The translations under genes and the position numbers were made by a program. A model generated the notes under the pieces. The model was given only the letters and a program-made list of their open reading frames with translations, did no database searches and was not told the DNA's origin. This document shows positions 21,582 through 35,875 of a stretch of DNA of 64,000 nt, piece after piece; the stretch's first letter is position 1; each line of letters starts with the position of its first letter. The stretch comes from Arthrinium phaeospermum. Its lineage: Eukaryota > Ascomycota > Sordariomycetes > Amphisphaeriales > Apiosporaceae. The stretch lies in the NCBI GenBank assembly GCA_006503535.1, contig QYRS01000003.1, positions 496,001 to 560,000 of the forward strand, read 5' to 3'.

Positions 21582-22724
21582 TCACCTACCGTCATAGTGC
21601 ATTACTGTCCTAAAAGCCTCCTGGGGGGTTTCCAGAATCGCTTTGGGGCCTTCGCGGGCCAGTAGGTTCTTGTTTTCCTCCCACTTGATAAAGGCCATGC
21701 CTTGCAGCAGGCAGTCCGCGAGGTCGTCCAGCTTGCGGGATTCCTCCTCGGCCTCTTCGAGCTTCTCAGACCCCTTCTTTCGCCGAACGCCGAGCCAGCG
21801 GTCCCGGTACAGCTTCATAGACCGCGTGACTTCCTGGTGCGCCGGTGTGGGATTCAGGATGCCTTCCAGTTGGAGCCAATTACCTACAAGGTCTATCTTG
21901 GCCTTCTTATTTCGTGTCTTGGCTGCTTTCCTCTTGTTCTTGATATTTACTTGCTGTGCCGTCCGCTCCAGGAACTCGGTCTCGAGTTCCAGTGGACTCT
22001 GAACCTCTTCGGTGCCAGCATCCACCTCGCCAGCAGCGCCAACCCAGAAGGGACCAACCCTGCCAGGAGCAATAGAGATGACTTCCCCAGACCAGTGCCC
22101 CATCTCTTTCATTGTCCGGAAAACGGCATGGATCATGGCCTCCAGGGTGTTTACTCGTAATGTCCATTCTTGTACCGCAGACGACCCGAGGGTTCGGAAT
22201 CGCTGTCGTTCAATAACAACGTGCGTGGGATTCGTAGGCAGTAGGCGATCGCGCACCAGCTCGAGCGCCAAATTCGCCAGCGCCGCGGGCGCCCATTGCT
22301 CCCGTTCGACGACCTGCTTGGTGGCTTCGGATGCGACGTCGCTGCGGCGCCAGGCTTCGAGGATGACGCGCGGGGGTTGTCGGAACGCTTGCGACGAGGT
22401 GTAATGCTTCTCCTTGAGCGTCGGCGCAGACGGCGCGGACAGCAGGGGGCCGCTCGGGACGATCAGGGAGTAGGCCAGGTTGCGCAGGCCCATGTCGATG
22501 GACAGGATGCGCCGCGCCGTCGGACGGCCTTTCGGGCGTCGCGCGACCAGGACCGCTTCTTCGAGACGAGTCGTCAGAATGTCCTTCGTGCCCGACGTGG
22601 GGAGGCCGCATGCTAGGCAGAGTGTCTTGAGTTGCGCGTTCTTGAGCGCATAGTCGACGACTTTGAGCGGGGACGTCGAAGCAGCCAGCGCTGCCGGGAC
22701 GCGATACACTGCAGGTGCCGTCAT
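21582..22724 (-). CDS. cce1: Mitochondrial Holliday-junction resolvase, Cce1/Ydc2 family (380 aa)
   Basis: Intronless, from ATG 22724. Residues about 25-58 form a SAP-like DNA-binding motif (AQLKTLCLACGLPTSGTKDI), as found at the N-terminus of Cce1/Ydc2. The RNase H-fold nuclease follows: ILSIDMGLRNLAYS carries the first catalytic Asp at about residue 76, IERQRFR supplies the Glu, and DDLADCLLQGMAF near residue 340 supplies the C-terminal acidic pair. This arrangement is specific to the mitochondrial resolvases that cut four-way DNA junctions during mtDNA segregation. A Lys/Arg-rich insertion (about 270-290) fits DNA contact. The first 20 residues contain Arg and Ala and could act as an import signal. 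Confidence 0.92.
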   Translation of the reverse strand: MTAPAVYRVPAALAASTSPLKVVDYALKNAQLKTLCLACGLPTSGTKDILTTRLEEAVLVARRPKGRPTARRILSIDMGLRNLAYSLIVPSGPLLSAPSAPTLKEKHYTSSQAFRQPPRVILEAWRRSDVASEATKQVVEREQWAPAALANLALELVRDRLLPTNPTHVVIERQRFRTLGSSAVQEWTLRVNTLEAMIHAVFRTMKEMGHWSGEVISIAPGRVGPFWVGAAGEVDAGTEEVQSPLELETEFLERTAQQVNIKNKRKAAKTRNKKAKIDLVGNWLQLEGILNPTPAHQEVTRSMKLYRDRWLGVRRKKGSEKLEEAEEESRKLDDLADCLLQGMAFIKWEENKNLLAREGPKAILETPQEAFRTVMHYDGR

Positions 22725-25611
<2,887 letters not shown>

Positions 25612-26860
25612 AAAAATTACATATACCACTTTCTGGGTGTATATAGAAATAAATCGAATTAGTCTATAGAGGTCCCTTAAGACTGAACATTGTTCTATCA
25701 TCACCATATATTTGAACGCGCCCCTTTCCAACGATGATTCTTCGCGATGTAAGTGAAACTAACGCCGAGAGTTAGTAGGATTGGTGGACATGTCAGCCCT
25801 CGACACATCATCACTGTATACAGCTTACCACTTGTTTCGTTTCGATGTTGAAAATACATATCCACGAGAAGCTTATGGCGCCAATGGATGCTGGCTGAGG
25901 CCTGGACCTTTGAATTGTTGGCTTCTTGCGCCTCTACGACGAGGGCTTTATCCATGATGTTACCGACCAACAGACCCGCCCATCCAAGGATCATTCAACA
26001 TCCATGCCAGCGTAGAGAGAAGTTCTGGTCGAGGGATATTTCGATGTTAACGATGAGAAGAAGGTAGATTGTATCGGCGAGATGCGCCAGAAGATCTCCG
26101 ATCAGGGCGAACGTATCATAGCCCTGGAGACTGGTCATCACGAGGTCACTGGTCAAATGAAGATCGCTATTGTTAGCCTCGTGACAAGACTGAAGTGCTT
26201 GGAGATACAACGGAGATCAACAACGGAGATCAATGCAACGAAATCGCAAAGACATTGCGCTCCCAGTCTTCTGGCCCCAAGGGATCACCAAGCGTCCCTG
26301 CGCTGCAGTCTGTCGTGTCTACCAGTAACAAGAGAACTTGGACGACGGGCATCCCTCTGACAAACTCGGAGAAGCGTTTGCCGCTGGTAGCATCTGTCCT
26401 ACTCCTCTACTAGAACGGTCCGCATAGCCTTGAAGGCACTCCGGCGGCCCGGGGATTCCGTCAAGCCCGGCAGTTTCTCTACTGGCAGTCTCCAAATCAC
26501 AGATGCCGCTTCACTTGCAAACCAGGAGATCGCTGAGGGATCATCATCATACCCGGAAGTGAATGGCGCCATGGGTTTGTTCGAGAGATCAATGGTGTAC
26601 TAATTAACTGTACATCCATCCGCAAGAATGACTAACAACAACAGTGGAGATAATGAAGTACACATCAAACTGCCGCTTCCATCATCAATCACCAGTCGGT
26701 CTCTTTGGGTATGGGTGTAAGGGTACTGTTGTACATGGAACTAAAGGAACATTGAAGTAGTCTACTGTACCACTAGATACCACGCGGACACAAGTGTGGA
26801 GCCGTGGCTACGAGTAGTATAGTGCGCGATAAGGCGCCGATCTCACATCCGAATATCTCC
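25612..26860. other. 1.2-kb intergenic region
   Basis: 3' flank of glutathione reductase and upstream of the tRNA gene. A protein-like plus frame runs from about 26030 to 26360 but has no start, intron or recognisable family. A perfect 13-nt tandem duplication lies at 26208-26233. Confidence 0.45.
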
Positions 26861-26970
26861 GGGGATGTGGTCTAGTGGTATGATGTTTCCTTCGCATTAG
26901 TGGTCAATTCCCGAATTGAACCCGTAAATATGATTGGAAAAGGTTGTGAGTTCGATTCTTACCATCTCCA
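26861..26970 (+). tRNA. tRNA-Ala (anticodon CGC) with a 38-nt intron
   Basis: The acceptor arm GGGGATG (26861-26867) pairs with CATCTCC (26963-26969) and includes a G3-U70 wobble, the main identity element of alanine tRNA; A at 26970 is the discriminator. The D arm region is GGTCTAGTGGTATGA. The anticodon stem is TTTCC (26886-26890) with GGAAA (26936-26940), loop TTCGCA plus T, giving anticodon CGC. A 38-nt intron (26897-26934) follows the base 3' of the anticodon, the canonical place. The T arm is GTGAG-TTCGATT-CTTAC, which also serves as the B box. It would read the GCG codon. Confidence 0.88.
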
Positions 26971-27645
26971 AGAATATTCGTTTTTTGCTGTTATTTTTAA
27001 TAAATCTAGACATAGTAATATCGTGAAGCCATCCCTTTTGATGGCTGGGACGCTGGTTTTCACTAAAGGATTCCGTGCTGTACGGGTCGGGAGGGGACTT
27101 TGAGTTTATCGATATGGCGCAGAAAATAACCAAGTTAGAACTCAACAGATCTGATTGGTTAAAATAAGGCTGATTCCTTTTGCACAGAACGATAGGTGAT
27201 TATGCAGAGAACGTACGTACAGTACGGAAAGCAGCGTTCCAGCCATCAATAACATTATATAGATTAGGCTATAGCAACGAAAGCACACAAGAGACCCGGG
27301 TCAAACGAGGTCGGTCTTCTAACAAACGAAGGTCAACTGTGTGATAGGCTCGAAACTAGTACCATGACCTTTTGTGCAAGCGCCGGCTACCAAGCTCATT
27401 CTTACGCGAAAATGGTTCATACCCGTAACCAGAGGTTTTCCAAGGACACAATAACTCCCATGGCGGACGCATGTGGCGGCACCGGCAGTAACACATCACC
27501 CAGTGCAGCCCGAGACATCTATCCGTCCATCCATTTCACAATCCAAGCTCATTATTATTCGTGAAACTACCAACCGGCTCACTCTGTACATGTCGCAATA
27601 GAGTTGATAGTGTAACTCATCAAGATACCTGCGAATCTTCCTGAC
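26971..27645. other. Intergenic, no supported gene
   Basis: Between the tRNA gene and the 3' end of the RecQ gene. A short frame at 27364-27564 has an ATG but no recognisable content. Confidence 0.5.
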
Positions 27646-29177
27646 TTAATCGTCCCAGTCCACGTCATAAGCCCCCTCGCACCTCTGCGTCGAGACGAAC
27701 TCCTCGCTCGCGAGGCCCATGAAGAACCGCCTCCGGAGGTCCGTGGCGTCCTTGTGGAAGTCGCAAGCGTAGTCGCACTCGGGCACCTGGGTCTCGCCAA
27801 AGTACTTGCAGATGAGGCGGTGGCGGCAGTCGCTGGTGCTCTCGCAGTACTCGGCCAGGGCGCGGAGGCTGTGGGCGCGGGCCTCGAAGTTGGACGTGCC
27901 GCCGCCGCCGCCGCCCATCGCCTGGTTGCGGTCGCGCATGATCATGCCCGAGACGCGGTCGCGGTCCTCGCGCGAGTAGTACAGGAAGCAGTACGCCGCG
28001 TTGCCGTCGCGCCCCGCGCGCCCGGCCTCCTGGTAGTAGCCCTCGAAGGACTTGGGCAGGCGCCAGTGGCAAACGAACCGCACGTTCATCTTGTCGATGC
28101 CCATGCCGAAGGCCGTGGTGGCGACGATGATGTCCCACCCGGGCACGTTGGAGACCCAGTTCGCGAGCGTCTTCTCCTTCGTGTCCTTGGTCAGCTTGGC
28201 GTGGAAGGGCTGCGCGCCCAGGCCCTCGGCCCGCAGTGAGGCCGCGAGCGACTCGCACTCGTCGCGCGAGATGGTGTAGATGATGCCCGGGACGTTGTCC
28301 ACGCGCTCGCCTACCGTGTCGAGCTCCGGTTTACGGCCGTCCGCCTCGCGGCGCTTGTAGACGCTGCGGATCCATTTGGTGAAGTCTTCGAGCCGCTGGT
28401 CGTCCTGGTCCTGCGTATACCTGATCTCAAGGTGCAGGTTCGGACGGTGCGCCGTCATGGTGAAGCTCCGGAGCCGATCCGGTTCCTTGTTCAGGCCCAG
28501 TATAGATAGTACATCCTTACGTACCGCCACATTGGCCGTAGCTGTCAGACACATGATGGGTACATCGGCAAACGTCTCCCGAAACCATTTCAGCAGCTTA
28601 AAGTCCTTGCGGAAGTCATGGCCCCATTCGGAGATGCAATGCGCCTCGTCGATAGCAATGCGGGCTAGCTCCTTCTGCTCATGGACTACCTTGAGCCGGT
28701 CGCGAAACCTGTCCTGGGCACATAGTTCGGGTGTGACGTAGAGCAGGCGTATCCGTGGATGCCCAGACTTCAAGTCTCTGTAGATTTCGTCCCTCTCCGG
28801 GATAGGGGTATTGCTGTTGAGCGAGCGGGCGTTGATATCGGCAGCTCGCAGGGCTTCGACCTGATTCATCATCAGACTTAGCAACGGCGATATCACAATG
28901 GTGACTGCATCCCTCGGTTAGTCGGCAACACTTGATATTGCATCGCACGAGTCTTGCGGGTGTGTAACTTACTGCCCTGGTCTATCACGGCGGGGAGCTG
29001 GAAGCACAGACTCTTCCCGAAGGAAGTTGCCGCCTGAACGAATACATCCTTCTGGTCCAGCGCTGCTTGTATAATGTCGCGTTGTTGGGGTCTGAATTCG
29101 GCTTTGTTGAACTGAGACCGCAGCGTAAAGTCCAGGTCTCGAATGACATAGGAATTGGACCGCTTAAGGGGCGGCAT
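27646..29177 (-). CDS. Short RecQ-family DNA helicase (487 aa)
   Basis: Two exons, 29177-28973 and 28904-27646, joined in frame. The helicase core is complete: the Q-motif region FNKAEFRPQQRDII, Walker A ATSFGKS at 50-56 (second Gly of the usual motif replaced by Ser), DEAHCISEWGHDF from residue 154, CLTATA, HRPNL, then ATTAFGMGIDK and YYQEAGRAGRDG. A zinc-binding subdomain follows (CRHRLICKYFG ... CDYACDFH). No winged-helix or HRDC domain follows, since the protein ends about 40 residues after the zinc region. It is therefore a minimal RecQ, distinct from the long Sgs1/QDE3 type. Unwinding of 3'-tailed DNA in repair is the family role. It diverges from the Sog2 gene. Confidence 0.92.
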
Positions 29178-31408
29178 CGTGAGGTTCTCAGGTGCGATAT
29201 CCTATTGGCTCATTGTACCCCAGGTCCCATTGAAGTTGTTTCTCGCTGCGACACGACCCTCTGCATATCGAGATGGACGGGACGCTAGTGGGACTTGTAA
29301 AATGATGACCTCGCTAGCAACGGCCAGAATGAATCTAGACTTGGCCGGGGGTAAGGGCCGAATCTGGCAGTTGGTGCGATGTCGATGTCTATTTTTGTGA
29401 ACCCCTATCCTTCTTTCCTCCTTCTCGAACAAAATCGAATCCTGCGAATGACAGAAAGACCGGATGCCAAGCCCCAAGTCGTGTTGCGCGACTCGACTTG
29501 CGGCTCCAACGACTGTGACTCTTGTTGGGGCTATTGAAACGAAGGGCTCTGATTTTTTGGTGGTTGGTAACCAAGACTGACGGACAGACTTGACAGCTCT
29601 GCGCAGGCGGATAGGCGATGCTACACAAACCGCCGTGGGTTACAGCGGCCTAGAATAGTAGCTCTCAAGATGGGTCAGGCAGTCAGGGTCATGAGGGTCC
29701 TGGTTAAAACTCTCCTTATCCTTTTCCGCTGCCTCCTATGTATCCAAGCGGCGTATGGAGTGTGTAACCCTATCAATTGATGAACAATTCCAAAGATGGG
29801 TCGGGTCGAGGGAAGCTATGGTCGCACAGTTAACCAGATCCATGAGGCTTCAGATATTAGGCCCAATTGTTTGGTGGACCTGAGGTGATGTTGCCCTCAG
29901 CAATGACTGGCTGCCGGGCAACTTCAGATGGGAGATGGTGCTAGGGGCCGACATACCCTTGACGGGAATAACATCCACTGCGTCCGGTCGGTCCAGCACT
30001 GCAGATCTTGGAGGTTGCAGAAGGTGTTTCAAGAGATTCAACCGCCGCCACGTGAGCAGCAATCGTGATGCAAGTCAAGAAGTTTCTGAGGTCATCGATG
30101 GCCTCGTTCCCGTCCCCATTTTGTCGCGTGGGATAACGTGCCTTGCATTTGCACTTAACCTGTCTGGTTTTGGTGCTATGTAGGTCCAGTGGCTGCAAGT
30201 AGGGGTAGCACCTGTAGCGAAGCCCTGGAACCCCTGGTCGCCGCTTTTCCCCTAATCCCGACAGAGCTAGCGGGCCTGGCATGGGCCATCAGCCGGCTTA
30301 CCTGCCAGGTACCAAAAACTTTGTAGCGGCCACTGGAATGGCGGCATGGCGAGTTTGGCAGGCGATGGCGGCAAGAAAGGGACAAACACTAACAATAATA
30401 AGCAAAGCCTAGCAGCGGCCAGCCATTCAGGAGCCGGCAAGACGTCAACCACTACACGAGACAAGACAATCGCAGCAAGCATCGACCAAGACAGCCCGGG
30501 CACGGCATCCATCAATCAGCACTCGATGCTTCGACAAGGTTTGGTTCACCGACCACAGCCTGGTCAGTTCCCAGCCACTGATATCGACAAGCGACAACTT
30601 GCAACGTTGATCTGAAGACCGAGGGTGGAAAAAAAAAGTCCGCCTTTGTGTCTTTTTTGGCGGGGGTAAGAGAGAAACGGAGGGCGAGCATCTCGCTTCC
30701 TATCAAACCAACGGACAAGTGTGATCGCACTTCTCTTTGGTCAGTCTTACGCGACAAAGAAACACACTCCCCCCTTTGCCAGAACGCGAGAGGGTCCCAA
30801 TACCCCTGGCCTGTCTGTCCATCTATTCACTCGGCGATTATATCACCTTTTGTCATTCTCTCCCCTGCCGATTGTGCGTAGAAGAATTGCAATACTTGTA
30901 CTGCTGCCCGTCACAAAAACTACGACATCCCGTCTGTCTCCAACCCAGGCCAACCCGACCACTTTATTGTGTACTTGTACACACAGCCTAACAGAGAGAG
31001 AGCCGGCTGGGGTGCCATCCCTCTCCACCCAACCTTGCACCACCATCAACCCAACCCAATCCAGCCGGCCCAGGGTGTCGCACTGGATCCGCCATTGTCG
31101 CCGCCCGTTGTAACCTTTATCAGAACCCTCGACCGACCGTGTTTCAACTGTCTGCCCTCTTGCGCCCTCGTCGCCAAGAAACATTTGTCCCTTGAAAGCG
31201 AAACTTCGACATTCTTTTTCTCGTTCCTGTTTCTCTCCGGCCGCTAAACCTTGCAGCTCGAAACACCGTGACGGCTCGTGGCTTTCTGACCTACTCGTTC
31301 TTCAAAGATTGTCGTCAGCTACCCTCTCTCGCAGCAGCCGCTTCTTTGTTCCTGCTGCCATCCGGTCGCATTGCAAGCCAGGAACCATCTCCACGGCATA
31401 TTCCTGCC

Positions 31409-31432
31409 ATGACGATCTCGACATCTTGCTGA
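31409..31432 (+). promoter_or_regulatory. Upstream ORF in the Sog2 leader (7 codons)
   Basis: From 30961 to the Sog2 start at 31718 I see only one ATG, at 31409. It opens a seven-codon frame (MTISTSC) ending in TGA. If transcription starts upstream, scanning ribosomes would meet it first. Transcript ends are not visible here. Confidence 0.5.
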
Positions 31433-31684
31433 ACCCACTCGACTCTCAAACTCAATTGGCCCCAACTCCTTCGGCATAATCCCCCGAGACGCAGCTTGCG
31501 GGCTCGCCCAGCGCCCAACCAAGCCCCCAGCCTGAAACTGAGAATTGATCTTCCGATTATCGTGTCAGGTACCCGGTTGACTCGAAAAAAGGGCAATCTC
31601 CTTACTTCTTTCGAACCTTCCAAGCCTCGGATCATTCGTCTGATTCGCGATAACGATAAAGGGAGTGGACAAATAATTCAGCGC

Positions 31685-31707
31685 GAGTTGGCGATCGACG
31701 CCAACTC
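31685..31707 (+). promoter_or_regulatory. Perfect 9-bp stem-loop just before the Sog2 start codon
   Basis: GAGTTGGCG (31685-31693) is the exact inverted complement of CGCCAACTC (31699-31707), separated by five bases (ATCGA). The hairpin ends ten bases before ATG 31718 and would be in the leader of the mRNA, where it could slow scanning or bind a protein. Confidence 0.6.
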
Positions 31708-31717
31708 CCTTTGACAG

Positions 31718-34700
31718 ATGTCTTCGATGATGGGCATGGGAGGAATGGGAACTGCTGTCCTCCCTCAGCAACCTTCCTCTTCGTCTTCTCGCGGCCTACC
31801 TGCGAATCCCGCCCAAGGTGTCCGACGACTACAGAATTCTCTGTCCAACATGCCGCCTCCACCACCGATACCTCCACAATACCACACACCAAATGGTTCG
31901 ACTTCGTACGGTTCGGGGGGCCTGACCGCCTCGGCGGCGCCTTTGTCTGCCGGCCAGGTTATATCACTCGCCCGCGAGGCGATGAACGATGCTCTGCAAC
32001 ACAACGAGTCCCAAGCGGCCGAGGCGAGCGGCGTCAGCAACGAATTGAAGCCCGGCGTCACGATTGACCTGAGTCGAAAAAACATTCAAGAGTTGCCCGA
32101 AGAGGTTGTGGATATCATCAAGAACGAATTGGAAAGGTGAGCATGTGCCTCTGACTAATTGCTATCCACGTCAAGAACACCCGCTGACAGAAGAGTCATC
32201 CGGCCGCATGAACAACAGACTAGCACTTTCCCACAACAAATTGTTCTCTTTCCCTCAGAGGTTCTCCGAGTGCACATCTCTCCGGTATCTCAATGTTCGG
32301 AACAATTACATCAAAGAGTTCCCGTTGCCAGTAAGCAACTGCACAGTTCCATCCTAGCGACCGAAGGTAACTAATATCGCATGCAGCTATGTGACCTCAA
32401 GTCGCTGGAGATTCTGGATCTTGGTAGAAACAAGATCCGAGTTCTACCACCAGATATCGCAAAATTGACATCCTTGAAGGTGCTGGCAGTGCAGAAGAAC
32501 CGCATAGAGGAGCTACCACTCTGTTTGGCGGATATGGTGTCACTGCAAGTCCTCAAGCTAGACGGCAACAATATTTCGTTCCCCCCGAGGGAGGTCTTGC
32601 AGGTACAAGCGAGCAGTCCCCCGAACGAAGGGTTTCTGAAAGAGAGCGAAGTTACCGAAGTCACAGTGACTGCACACATTAAGCGGTTCTTGAGACAGAA
32701 AATCTACGAGAATGCAGAAAGGAACGCCGAGCTGGAAAATGGCGGCGACGAAGCCAGCGACAACGTCGAAACGCCACGGGGCCCCTTGAAGCGTGTCGTC
32801 AGTGGACGCTTTCCCATCAAGGTTAATGGCATCGAAGCTGAGATGCGGTCCCCCAACATGGCCCGGCCGCCACCCATTCCCTCACGGTCACACGCAAGAG
32901 GACTGTCTCAGCAAAACACAGCAATGCGCCGGCCTGGCATAATGCCATTGACCATAGGGAACCCGAATGAGCGCCTTCGGTCAAACAGTGAGACATTGCT
33001 GCAAGCCTCCAGGGCGGAGCGCCCTGCCGATCGACACAAGCGAATGGCTCTCGTCTCTAAAAGGGCCAACGAGTTGGGCACCCTCGACGAAACGCAGGCC
33101 AACAACCGCTTCAGTCATTATCGAGGCCTGAGCCACGGCTCGTCTATGCAGGGAAACCTCAACCCAAACATGGGATCAGTCATCAGCCCCAACAGCCCGG
33201 CCGAACCGCTGCTGCAGCGACCCAACTATGTTCGTCGTTTGTCGGTATTGCCGGAGCAGCGGCGAGAATCCAAGGTGCTTGACCCGATCCTCGAGTCCGC
33301 CAAAGGCATCCTTTACTCGATCTTCCAGATTCATCCGATGATACAGCTCTTCACCCGGCTTACCAATGACGGTACCCCGAAACGCTCCAGTCTCGAGATT
33401 GTGTTCTTTAACACCGAATCCCACGTCTTGGAACTCGAGCACGAGATTTCGAAGCACGAAAATGCAATGAACCAAGACGGTTATGCCCGCCGAGAGAACG
33501 AGAACGTCCAGAGAGCGGTTCTCACGCTTATCAACGCCTACAGCCACGTCTGCTCGCTCTTGATTAATAACATGGACATGATTGTCGATAATGCGGATCC
33601 CAGGTATATCCGCACTATGATGATGTGCCTTTTCAACAGCATTATGGAGCTGCGTGTTACTGCGAACGAAGCGTTGATGGGTTTCTCGGGCCACCCCAAG
33701 AGCTTTGAGCCGCGCGGACTGGGGCCTAACAATACCCTCAAGCCGCACTCTCGTGAGCCTTCGATGACGCCTTCTATGACACCTTCTATGACACCTTCAA
33801 TGACACCGACAGCGAACCGCCCTGGTCCGGCCGCGATCCCTCGTTCGCGGCCCAACAACTACGCACACAACCCAAGCAATCTTCGCGTGTCGACAGACGT
33901 AGGAGGGCCTTACATCAACGGATCCGGACGGACTGCTACGATTACTTCGGCAACGCCTCGTTCTGGCGAATCTTTTGTGTCCACGAGCACTGACGGTCGG
34001 TTTATGGGCGATGTCACGATGGAAGAGCGCCATTTCGAGAAGATCTTCTTGTCTCTTTCAAAATCCACGGAATTGATCATGCGGACACTGCCCAACTTCA
34101 ACACGCAGTTTAACCTTGGCCTCCGCAGCGCCCGGGCGCAACGGCAACCGGAACACGTTCAGAACTATTGGAAGCTTTTGATCTCGAGATGCAGTCACAG
34201 CATCCAGCAAACGGACCTGCTCAAGAATCGTCTTTCCTCCATCAAGCTGAAGGAACCCGGGGTGCGAACGGATCCGCTGTTCTGGAGCTATTGCAAGAGC
34301 TTCATCGATGCATGGGCCGAGTATGGGCAGACGTTGCGCATGTCGATCGACCAAGTCTCGCTGTCCATGGACGTCAGAACCCGACTGAGGCCGGTGCAGC
34401 TAAGCATCAAGGAGTCGACACAGCTCATCGTATCTTCTCCATGGGCGTATCTTTTCCGCCAAGCTGGCTATATGCAAGACGGGCATAATTACTATTCGCC
34501 TAATCACTCATCCAGCAGCTCGTCTGTTTCCCAGATGCAGCTGCCCGTCACTCCCCAGAGCGCTGCGTTGGGCCCGGCCGTCCAGGCCACAGTGCCATCG
34601 ACACCCCAAAGTGCTTCTTTCGACAGGGCCTTCAACGGCAACGTTTTCGAGCGAGCTGACGCATTGATCTCCATGGGTGGTCTACACCTGTCTCGCACGG

Positions 34701-34864
34701 GAACGATGAACAGCTCTACAACATCGCTGAACTCGATCTCCTCGATGACATCAGGCCAAGACGGCGGCCCGTATGCGGCGGCTAATGCCATGTTGTCGCC
34801 CAACGGCGACAGCGGCCCCGGGCCGTACAGGCGGGACGGCAGCAGAAGTAGGCCTGCATTCTAG
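31718..34864 (+). CDS. sog2: RAM-pathway leucine-rich-repeat protein Sog2 (1002 aa)
   Basis: Three exons, 31718-32136, 32219-32330 and 32387-34864. Residues 1-105 are low-complexity with a Met/Gly start and a Pro run. About 110-235 hold five to six leucine-rich repeats of the LxxLxLxxNxIxxLP type (for example LEILDLGRNKIRVLP and LKVLAVQKNRIEELP). The rest contains Sog2-type segments (LDPILESAKGILYSIFQIHPMIQLF, ENVQRAVLTLINAYSHVC, QFNLGLRSARAQ and KLKEPGVRTDPLFWSYCKSFIDAW) separated by disordered stretches. Sog2 is the scaffold of the NDR-kinase RAM pathway that controls polarity, septation and wall integrity in fungi. A fourfold SMTP repeat (33761-33808) lies in one linker. The N-terminal exon structure is supported by continuity of the first repeat across introns. 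Confidence 0.93.
33761..33808 (+). repeat. Four 12-nt units coding (SMTP)4 in Sog2
   Basis: Four imperfect 12-nt units each encode Ser-Met-Thr-Pro in a disordered linker. Thr-Pro steps could be proline-directed kinase sites. Unit number may vary between strains. Confidence 0.8.
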
Positions 34865-35875
34865 GCCGACCATGGGCACAATTGTTTGGTTGGCAGCGAA
34901 CTCGCTTCCTACCAGCTCTGGATGTCCAGAGCACTTATTGACGAGATCGGATCTGATACCCCCTGCTTTTTCTTATCTGATGCATTTGCTCGCAAGTTGC
35001 GGGCTCGGGCATCATATTTTCACGCGCAAGACTGGACAGCCATGGGCAATTATGGCTTAAAATGTACTACCAATGGGGATGGAGCCTTTTGGCTTATGTT
35101 ACGCTAGATAGAGGTTGTATAGTTTCCGTCTAGAGGGGCGGCAAAAGCGGTATACGCGGGAAATATGCTTTTTATTTTGCTTTCTACACACATACGATAT
35201 GGCACCGGGAGATGCCTGGAGTTTTGGTTTCTGGGTCCTGGGCGTGTCCACCACGCCTGGCGTTCTGTCTTTATTGTCGTTGTTGTTTTATCCGCTGCTG
35301 AAATTTCTCTCCGCATGGCATGGCGTGGGGGCGTCGCATTGGACTGGCGTTGAAATCTCTTGGAAGTCTCGTTTGTTTCTGGACCTGACTTGGACTATGT
35401 AAAGCGAGTATTGTAATGTTTCAAATATATGACTTAGCGAGAGGTGAGGGAACGGACGACAGACAGAACACAAATACAGCGATGCATTGACTGCCTTATC
35501 ATATGAAAGCTACCAAGTTCCCCTATGTGTGAAGAATAGACGAGAATTATATAATGAAGTTGTCTCGAATATTCGTGGGTTACGATGAGCTGCACTCACT
35601 CGGTGGTGGTGTCGCTGTATTTTGCTGGTGATTTCGTAACAGCTGACACAGCCTGCCAGGTCTCGTATTTTGACCCCTCTTTCAAGCTGGGAAGCGAACC
35701 AACTTCCAACAACTCGAGGGATCATCGACGCGTCACAATTTCGTTTGAGTAAAGGAGAAAAAGACCGATAGAGCCGAAGGTTATTATTCTCTATTACACA
35801 AAGTGAATTTTGTTTCCAGAGACTATCGCCAGTCTAGGTTTCGTGCCGCAACCCAGAGTTTTTAATTCTCCGACC
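34865..35875. other. Intergenic, 3' flank of Sog2 and promoter of the BLOC-1 gene
   Basis: Several frames at 34900-35400 show no family or codon bias of a gene. No independent gene is supported. Confidence 0.5.

Larger units (their letters stand above)
29178..31717. other. 2.5-kb divergent intergenic region and Sog2 leader
   Basis: No coding region is supported. The last 700 nt are pyrimidine-rich with very few ATG triplets and look like a long 5' leader of the Sog2 gene. Confidence 0.55.
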
